Source: Trichomonas vaginalis G3 (Eukaryota; Parabasalia; Trichomonadida; Trichomonadidae). Taken from it: a stretch of DNA of 64,000 nt. The stretch's first letter is position 1. Each line of letters starts with the position of its first letter. Positions 57,306 to 64,000 of the stretch are shown piece after piece. Below the pieces are notes generated by a model. It did not search any database. It worked only from the letters and a program-made list of their open reading frames with translations, and had not been told where the DNA came from. Location of the stretch: assembly GCF_026262505.1 (NCBI RefSeq), contig NC_067205.1, forward strand, positions 24,607,872 through 24,671,871, written 5' to 3'. The position numbers and the translations under genes were made by a program.

Positions 57306-59333
57306 ACGAGTGATACAGATAGTTCTGATAGTTATGATTTTAATTCAAGCTATGATAGCTCTCAAACCGACTCAGAAGAGGAAGATAGTTATGATGAATT
57401 AGACCAGAATGACAATAATCTGGATATTGATCTCGAAAGGCAAAATAGATTACTGTATGATTCAAATCTCGATGACTTTGATATCTACAATTGTCAGATT
57501 CCTTCAGACCTTCCTGAATCATTCCATGAAAAGTTTGAAATTGAAAATTTAATTTGGTCAATCTCCCAAGAGTCACTGAACGATATCAAAAAGAAAGCCA
57601 TTGAATTTCTTGGAAAGAATAAGAACAACCAAATCTTTCTTTGTCGCTTAATTGATAATATTATTTCAGCCAAACCAAAGCTAATCGAACTACTATTCCA
57701 AGTATACGACAGTATTTGTGAACACGCTCAAGTCGATTACGATCTCATGTCTGAATCCGGATACTTTGACTGTTATTTTTACTATAAAATGTTTTTGTAT
57801 CCAAAAGACACAATAATGTACCATACAGTCATGGATGACTTGAATTCTTTCCAGCAAGAAGAAGTTAAGCATAATGGTGCTCCGTTCTCTAAATACGTTG
57901 AATTTGCTGAAAATGAGGAATCTTTACTTGATCTTGCGGCCAAATTCGGAAGTGTCAACATCTTCAAGTATTTGGTGATGTCACATCCCGAAATTCCTAT
58001 GTCATCTCAGACATTTAACTCAGCTGTTCAAGGAGGCAACTTAGAGATCATTAGATATACAATGCAATACACAAAAACATCATCAGTGTCCTTAAACAAG
58101 GCTGTCAAGTTCAATAACATTGAATTGGTCGATTGGATGATTAATGAATATCAAACTCTTCCAAGTATCTATGTAACAATGATCAATGTAACGAGATTTT
58201 TCTTCCCATTACTAGATAGGATGAAATACAGCCCAATTCGTGAACAACAATTTGCAATTGAAGCCGCATTAACAAATGGCCATGAAGAACTTGCTCTTTA
58301 CATATTAAAGAAGTTCGGAAATGGAAAGATGGACTTCAAATCTATTATTAATCTGATGATTGATAGAGATTACGATGAATTTATCAAATTCTTTTTGGAA
58401 TTACCATATATCACCAAAAAGAAAGATATCAGATCAATAATTGACAATTTTATTATTGCAAATCATCCCATTTCCAAAGAATATTTGTCATATCAAATAT
58501 TCAAACAAAACATTGATGTTTTGGCCAAGTACTCGATGAAGAACTTAAATGTATTCAAGTTTTTGTATGATAATGGCTTCGATCTTGAGAATTTCTACTT
58601 CGAAAAATATGGAAATAATTTTTACGATCAATTCCATATCAATTCGCAAGAATTGCGTGATGCTAGGCCAGAATTAGCAGATGCATTTAAGATTGTCCTT
58701 GAAAAATGCACTGATGAGGCAAAAATTTTAAATCAGTATCTTGTCAAGGTTTTGAAGAGTGGAAACACATATTTATTGGAATCTTTAAAGAATCTGAAGA
58801 AGTTCAAGAAAGTTCTCAACGATTTTGATCGAGATGGCTTTTTATTAAAATTTAATTCGACTTTATCAACAGAATTCATTGGAAAGATGTTCGAAATGAT
58901 GTCTGGAAATCATTATGATCCTCACAAGTCTCTCATCCATATGGTTTGCAGGAGAGCTCTTCGTTTTGACCATATTGACACGATTTATTCATTTTATTCT
59001 GAAAAGAATTGTTTGGATTTCAGAAGTAACACTCCATTTTATTTGTTGGTTTCGTGCAGGAAATATGATCTCGCCTTGCAAATCCTTGAGAAGTATTTTG
59101 CTGAAATTGACTTGAATGTCAAGAATTCGAAAGGAATGACACCTCTTTTACTTGCAGTAATTAATTACAGAAATGGAAATCGAAGACTCTATGACTTGAT
59201 TTATTTAATGGTTAAATATGGAGCAGAACCAGAAATTCAGTCAGCACATGGAGTTACTGCAATTAGTGTTATCAAAAACACAAACAGGAAATCTGATTTA
59301 CATAAACTATTTCCTGGATATTTTGATAATTGA
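57306..59333 (+). CDS. Ankyrin/DUF3447-like protein, apparent ACG start
   Basis: The frame is open from 57,303 to the stop at 59,333. The first ATG (57,747) gives only 528 residues, but 147 codons of convincing coding sequence lie upstream. They open SDTDSSDSYDFNSSYDSSQT after an ACG at 57,306, then become acidic (SEEEDSYDELDQNDNN) and continue SFHEKFEIENLIWSISQE. Residues after 57,747 hold the helical DUF3447-type part (SLLDLAAKFGSVNIFKYL, FNSAVQGGNLEIIRYTMQY) and end with two ankyrin-like repeats (GMTPLLLAVINYRNG). Many family members begin MSD, so ACG is either a mutated ATG, a sequencing error or a non-AUG start. The full product would be 675 residues. Confidence 0.65.
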   Translation, partial: TSDTDSSDSYDFNSSYDSSQTDSEEEDSYDELDQNDNNLDIDLERQNRLLYDSNLDDFDIYNCQIPSDLPESFHEKFEIENLIWSISQESLNDIKKKAIEFLGKNKNNQIFLCRLIDNIISAKPKLIELLFQVYDSICEHAQVDYDLMSESGYFDCYFYYKMFLYPKDTIMYHTVMDDLNSFQQEEVKHNGAPFSKYVEFAENEESLLDLAAKFGSVNIFKYLVMSHPEIPMSSQTFNSAVQGGNLEIIRYTMQYTKTSSVSLNKAVKFNNIELVDWMINEYQTLPSIYVTMINVTRFFFPLLDRMKYSPIREQQFAIEAALTNGHEELALYILKKFGNGKMDFKSIINLMIDRDYDEFIKFFLELPYITKKKDIRSIIDNFIIANHPISKEYLSYQIFKQNIDVLAKYSMKNLNVFKFLYDNGFDLENFYFEKYGNNFYDQFHINSQELRDARPELADAFKIVLEKCTDEAKILNQYLVKVLKSGNTYLLESLKNLKKFKKVLNDFDRDGFLLKFNSTLSTEFIGKMFEMMSGNHYDPHKSLIHMVCRRALRFDHIDTIYSFYSEKNCLDFRSNTPFYLLVSCRKYDLALQILEKYFAEIDLNVKNSKGMTPLLLAVINYRNGNRRLYDLIYLMVKYGAEPEIQSAHGVTAISVIKNTNRKSDLHKLFPGYFDN

Positions 59334-59942
59334 ATAAATAGTATTTATAGAGTAACTTTGTAATTAATTAACTTTTTATTTTTGAAAAACTTCTAATAGT
59401 CTATTTAACGTTGATCCTAGACTATAAAAAGATGCTTTGAAATAATCTATGTATTTGATTGAGATAGGAGTTCGTATTTTTTCCATATACAATTGGATAA
59501 AAGTATAATTGATTGTATATTTGGCTCAATAAATTATGAAATTGAGAATCGTTTTAAAAACGCATTCATTGTTTATAACTCTTTAACTTTCATTATCTCC
59601 GAAAATTTAGAGAAATCCATTGAAAAGAATTAATTGGGAATGAAGTTTGAGAATGTGTATTTAAATTGGACAAGATAAGGATTAATTTTTGATTTTTATG
59701 TTAAATAGAAAGTATAGATCAAATTGAAAATGGAATAAAAAAATGTTCATTTCATGATTGCATATACTAAGGTAAAGAAACAGAATTTATTTAATAAAAA
59801 GCTTTCTAATTCAAAGTTCAAGCAATGAGTCCTATCAATAAATGAATCATTTCATGAGTTTGTTTTGATGAATATGATTTTTTACTAGAAACATAATATT
59901 AACATATAACAATTTTTGAGAAAGCAAAATTATGAATAATAA
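59334..59942. other. Spacer between convergent genes
   Basis: 609 AT-rich bases. No gene, RNA or repeat recognised. Confidence 0.6.
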
Positions 59943-61805
59943 TCAAATCATGTTTAATAGCTTTTCCATAACGCTTCGGTCAATCGTCGCTTTCTCGATG
60001 GGTAGTTTTCCGGCTTTATCCTTTATATTAGTATCTGCCCCATGTGAAATAAGAAATTTGGCTGTTTCAATTTTATTCTTCGAATAAGCAATATGAAGAG
60101 GAGTTGAACCGTTTTTATCAACTGCATTGATATCTGCTCTATTCGATAAAAGTAATTCCGCTAATTCGATTGTTGGGTTTCGTACTGATTTATGCAGAGG
60201 AGTTTCGCCATCCTTATCCTTTGCATTTGTATCCGCACCCTTTGAAATTAAAAGTTTAGCAATTTTCATTGAATTTCTGTATGCAGCATAATGAAGAGCT
60301 GTTTTTCCTTCCTTACTTGAGGCATTAACATTGGCGCCATGATTTAAAAGATACTTGATGACTTCATGACAATTTTTGTAGATTGCAGTCATTAGAGGAG
60401 TTTGTTTGTTTCGAGCGCATGCATTAACATTTGCACCGTGTGAAACAAGTAGTTCAACAATATTTTTATTATTACTTTCTGCAGCATTAAAAAGAGGAGT
60501 TTGTCCATTTTTACCTGGGGTGTCAATCTTTGCCCCATGTTTAAGAAGAAACTTAATTGTCCAAACAGCCCCATATCCAGCAGCATCATGGAGTGCTGAT
60601 TCACCAGATTCACCTTTTGCGTTGATATCAGCACCATATGAAAGAAGCATTTTAAGCATTTCTTTATCTCTATGAAAAAGTGCTTGATGAAATAAAGTTT
60701 TGTTGTCTTCATCTCTTGTATCAACATTTGCACCATTCAAAAGAAGTATTTTCACAATATCTTTTTTCTTCTGCTCATATGCGTAATGAAGAAGAATGCT
60801 TTCACTTTTTTTCCTAACATCAAATGGAATATTTGGCCATGTGATCAAATAGATACAATATTCAATGCAATCATAATTAACTGCATAATGAAAAATCGAA
60901 TGAAAAATTGTGTAACTTTTAAAATAATCGATTTCCCCTTTATAATTTTTCAAAATATCGAGTGTGTATGGCATAGCTGCGCACCATGGAAGAATATGGA
61001 TTATATCCTTCTTTGCTAATAGATATGCAGCTTTTATATTGAGTGAATTATCTATGTCGAGGCTTTCTGTATGGAAAAATTTATCCGGATTTTCATTTAA
61101 TAAATTTTCAACACCTTCATTGTTATTTGATGCTACAGCATAAAACATGCAGACACTATCTGGTTCGGTATGCTTTAAACATTCTTTAATTATATCATGG
61201 TTGTTTCCAATATACGCGAATTCAAGAACTCCGCTGTCAATTTTGAATTGATAATTAGAAATAAGGAAAAAGAAAGTATTAATAGATCCATAATAAGCAC
61301 AAGCTTCAAGAATGGACATATCTAGGAAATGTTGTGTTGAGATTTCAAAATCGTGTTTTTCAAAATCAATATTTAATGACGTTTCCTTAATTTTATCAAT
61401 TTGATCATGCATGATCATATAATGAATTGTGTCTTCTTTTGGAAACCTAATATCGTTTGAATCAATTTGTGCAATACTATTCTTTTCTTTAAATGATTCA
61501 GGAAAACACAATTGAAGAGAATTGCGTGAATCCGCGATATGATAATTAATAGAATGGTAATTTATTGAATGATCACGACAAATTTTATTGAAAAGAGAAG
61601 CGTAAAGAAAGGCAGAACGAAAATTGAATTTGATTGCACTTGTTATAGCAGCAAGAAGTCTATTGAATTTGATTTTGTATTTGTCAAGTAAAATGGTATT
61701 GATATTAACAAGAATTTCTTCTATTGAATCGTTAGGATTCATGTGAAATAGCTGTTCGACAGTTTTGATGTAATCACTATACTTATCCAAGTAATCACTA
61801 CTCAT
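59943..61805 (-). CDS. DUF3447-type N-terminus plus ten ankyrin repeats
   Basis: This is a 620-residue paralogue of the gene at 26,221-28,443. The N-terminal domain shares SIEEILVNINTILLDKYKIK and the AIKFNFRSAFLYASLFNKIC pattern. Then come ~200 helical residues (including CMFYAVASNNNEGVENLL) and about ten ankyrin repeats from residue 300, close to consensus (GKTALHYAAYRNSMKIAKLL, GSTPLHIAYSKNKIETAKFL). A five-residue internal duplication (SINYHSINYH near residue 96) is visible at DNA level. It probably acts in cytosolic protein binding. It is a single exon. Confidence 0.9.
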   Translation of the reverse strand: MSSDYLDKYSDYIKTVEQLFHMNPNDSIEEILVNINTILLDKYKIKFNRLLAAITSAIKFNFRSAFLYASLFNKICRDHSINYHSINYHIADSRNSLQLCFPESFKEKNSIAQIDSNDIRFPKEDTIHYMIMHDQIDKIKETSLNIDFEKHDFEISTQHFLDMSILEACAYYGSINTFFFLISNYQFKIDSGVLEFAYIGNNHDIIKECLKHTEPDSVCMFYAVASNNNEGVENLLNENPDKFFHTESLDIDNSLNIKAAYLLAKKDIIHILPWCAAMPYTLDILKNYKGEIDYFKSYTIFHSIFHYAVNYDCIEYCIYLITWPNIPFDVRKKSESILLHYAYEQKKKDIVKILLLNGANVDTRDEDNKTLFHQALFHRDKEMLKMLLSYGADINAKGESGESALHDAAGYGAVWTIKFLLKHGAKIDTPGKNGQTPLFNAAESNNKNIVELLVSHGANVNACARNKQTPLMTAIYKNCHEVIKYLLNHGANVNASSKEGKTALHYAAYRNSMKIAKLLISKGADTNAKDKDGETPLHKSVRNPTIELAELLLSNRADINAVDKNGSTPLHIAYSKNKIETAKFLISHGADTNIKDKAGKLPIEKATIDRSVMEKLLNMI

Positions 61806-61922
61806 TTTCTTATTTGAAATTTTGTAAAAATTGAAATAAAAGACGAAAAACTTTCGAAATAACTTTTTAAAAAATAATATATCAATCTATTACTTTGGTC
61901 AGTAAATTTTTCAGTATGTTAA

Positions 61923-62960
61923 GGGTGCACACGAGAGGATCATGTAAACTTCAGAATTTAGAACCTTATTTTTAGGCATTATCTTGGCTACCTATTTAGG
62001 CTCGAAAAGCAAAAAATATCAAAAAATACAACTTGACTCCATTATGACCCTTTCATGGAGGTAGTTTTTATCCGCTAGTATTTTCCCTTTGAATCTCTTT
62101 ACAATTCGAAATCAAATTCAAAACTCAGTAGAAGAAAGGAAGAATCGACTTACTACGGTTGTAATACGAATAAATACATATATTTAATTATTTTTATTTA
62201 CATAATAATTGTTTGAAGCTCATATTCCATCAAATTTTTAAATAAAAACATTAAAATGTTGAAAATGTTCATATATTTTAATAGGGTTTTGGCACTTTAT
62301 TGAGAAATTACTACATACATAGTCGAACTGAACTTGATATTTTGAAATTTAAATTATTTATCAAAATTAAAATTTAACTTGAAATTTATAATTATTTAGT
62401 CATATTTTGCATAATTCTAAGTAGATTTTGTAAAAAATCAAGAAAGAAAAATTTTAACGTGCTTTATTTTTTCTTTTTTATAATAATACATATTATTATA
62501 TAATTAACATATTCATAATGTTTCACCCTTTCAAAAATATAATCCTCCTCCTCTCAAATAAACGTACATACGGGTGGCCTCTTTTTTCAAAAAATTAAAA
62601 TTTGAAATTTTGGGCTCAAATATTAGAGATTTTTTTCAACCTTCAATGATATATGTTGTCTATATCAGACCTCCTTTCTTTTTGATACTTAACATTGTTC
62701 CTAAATCTTAGCCGTTAAGGCTGTTCTGAAAATATTTTTTTTCGAAAAAATTCGAAAAAAATTCTTAAAATTCAAAAATCCCTTAATTCCTGAGGATTTT
62801 GGAAAAAAGTTTTTACATGAACATGTGTATATTATATGAAGTATATTGATAAGGTAAAAATCAAATTTTATTGCATATTCATCGAGAAAATAAACTAACG
62901 AATCCCTCAAAATTGAGAGGGTAATCCTCCTCTCAAATAAACGTACATACGGGTGCGCCC
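61923..62960. mobile_element. Candidate 1.04-kb TTAA element, related ends
   Basis: TTAA-GGGTGCACACGAG at the left (61,919) and ACGGGTGCGCCC-TTAA at the right (62,964) form short inverted ends that match the 213-bp element's GGGTGCAC terminus. TTAA flanks both sides. The right end sequence CTCAAATAAACGTACATACG, then GGTG, also occurs once inside, near 62,556-62,579, in direct orientation. The interior has no clear transposase frame. Confidence 0.6.
62547..62955. repeat. Direct repeat pair of about 30 bp
   Basis: CTCCTCTCAAATAAACGTAC followed by ATACGGGTG occurs at 62,551-62,579 and 62,927-62,955, in the same orientation and about 375 bases apart. The right copy is the end of the candidate TTAA element, so the left copy may be the end of an older or shorter insertion. 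Confidence 0.8.
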
Positions 62961-63312
62961 TTAATTTATTGCACGTTAAATTTTAATACTATCTTTCCTA
63001 TATAGAATCTTATTCAAGAACATGAATTCACAAAACATATTTTATGCTTAAATCCTCAAAAGACATTCTTATATTTTCTGAATATATTTTTATTAGAAGT
63101 AATTGCTTGATAAATGCATACCATGAACTATACATCGATGGAATGAAATCATTTAGACTTTAAAAAAGAATTTCAAACATGATTATATCACGAATCACAA
63201 AATTATTTATATAAGTCAATGAAACAGAATAACATAGATATAAATAATATGAATTTATAAATATTGACTGTTTAGATAGTAAAGTCTATGATGATAAGAT
63301 ATTTGTTCAACT

Positions 63313-64000
63313 CTAATCGAATAGTTGAATTATTTTGTATCTATAATTATTGATTGCAATGTCCAAAGCTGTTTTTCCGTGATTATCTTTCATATTGGTA
63401 TCTGCGCAATATGATATAAGAAACGCTGCAAGCTCTTTATTATTTTTTAGCACTGCATAATGTAGTGGTGTTCTTCCTAACTTATCTTGTAAATTAATAT
63501 CTGCTCCATGTAAAACTAGATATTTAGTAATTTCAATATTTTTATTTTCAACGGAATAATGAAGTACTGTTTTTTCTTCGCAATCCTTTATATCCATATC
63601 TGAGCCATGTGTTACTAGAATTTCTATTATTTCCTTAGAGTTCTTTGTTGTTGCTAAATGTAAAGCAGATTTATTTTCTTTATTTTTGGCATTGATATCA
63701 GTACCATTTGATATAAGAATGTTGATTAATTCTTTCAAATTAAGTACTACTGCATAATGAAGAGCTGTATTCTCATCAATGTCTTTTGCATCTACATCAA
63801 CACCATGTAAAATTAGTTGCTCAAGTATATCTTTTCATTATTCAAAATGGCATAATGAATTATGCTTTTTCCATTGTTATCTTTTGCATTTGTATCTGCA
63901 CCATTAGAAAGAAGTAACATTACTAAGTTTTGGTTCTTTTGTAGTATTGCATAATGTAGTGCTGTTTTTCCTTCATTATCCTTTGCATTGAACATCTGCG
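63313..64000 (-). pseudogene. Ankyrin-repeat gene, partial, frameshifted
   Basis: The minus strand carries at least six consensus ankyrin repeats (GRTPLHYAVLKNNKELAAFL, GKTALHYAILQKNQNLVML). The frame is broken twice: once near 63,830 (the frame ending LNNEKIYLSN stops, whereas the parallel frame continues ILEQLILHGVDVDAKD) and once near 63,990, next to the window edge, where ADV-NAKDNEGK is displaced by one base. The gene runs off the right end, so its N-terminal part is not seen. It belongs to the same DUF3447/ankyrin family as its neighbour. Confidence 0.75.

Larger units (their letters stand above)
61806..63312. other. Spacer with TTAA-flanked element
   Basis: No supportable gene. The middle 1 kb (61,923-62,960) looks like a degenerate TTAA-type element; the rest is AT-rich with no feature. 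Confidence 0.55.

Overview
The window looks like nuclear DNA of a trichomonad, most likely Trichomonas vaginalis or a close relative. Evidence: very AT-rich spacers, short intergenic distances, initiator-like TCA motifs just upstream of start codons, many ankyrin/DUF3447-type proteins, one intron with the trichomonad 3' splice signal ACTAACACACAG, a flagellar central-apparatus protein, and a large Maverick/Polinton element.

Region 1 (1 to about 18,785) is the right-hand part of a Maverick/Polinton. Its left end lies outside the window. It carries the N-terminal part of a protein-primed-type DNA polymerase B, a DDE-type integrase, a packaging ATPase, several probable structural proteins, a phage-tail-collar/fibre-like protein, a D12-class adenine methyltransferase and about a dozen small proteins of unknown role. 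Many of its genes form divergent pairs with start codons only tens of bases apart, often with a CATATAAA-like box next to the ATG. A roughly 400-bp array of about 25 copies of a 15-bp unit sits between two divergent genes and is open in frame with both. Most of the element's genes are open, which suggests a fairly recent insertion; one small gene region looks degraded.

Region 2 (about 18,786-32,650) holds a pseudokinase-ankyrin protein, a TCTP-family protein, a coiled-coil protein, an ankyrin protein, a decayed ankyrin relic, an intron-containing multi-pass membrane protein and an MFS sugar transporter.

Region 3 (about 32,650-36,390) has no gene I can support but contains two nested DNA-transposon footprints, each with terminal inverted repeats and exact 8-bp target duplications. 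Region 4 (about 36,390-50,100) carries a CFAP46-like flagellar protein, an ARM-like protein, an HxxxDG acyltransferase-like protein followed by a gene relic, and a truncated-looking modular surface protein.

Region 5 (about 50,100-64,000) holds two tandem paralogous type I membrane proteins (both interrupted), two TTAA-flanked non-autonomous elements, a tRNA-Asp gene, an ankyrin/DUF3447-like gene whose apparent start is ACG, a ten-repeat ankyrin gene and a frameshifted ankyrin gene that runs off the right end. The host genes do not form an obvious pathway; the pattern is that of a repeat-rich genome with large, turning-over gene families. All family calls rest on motif recognition by eye, and no database search was possible.
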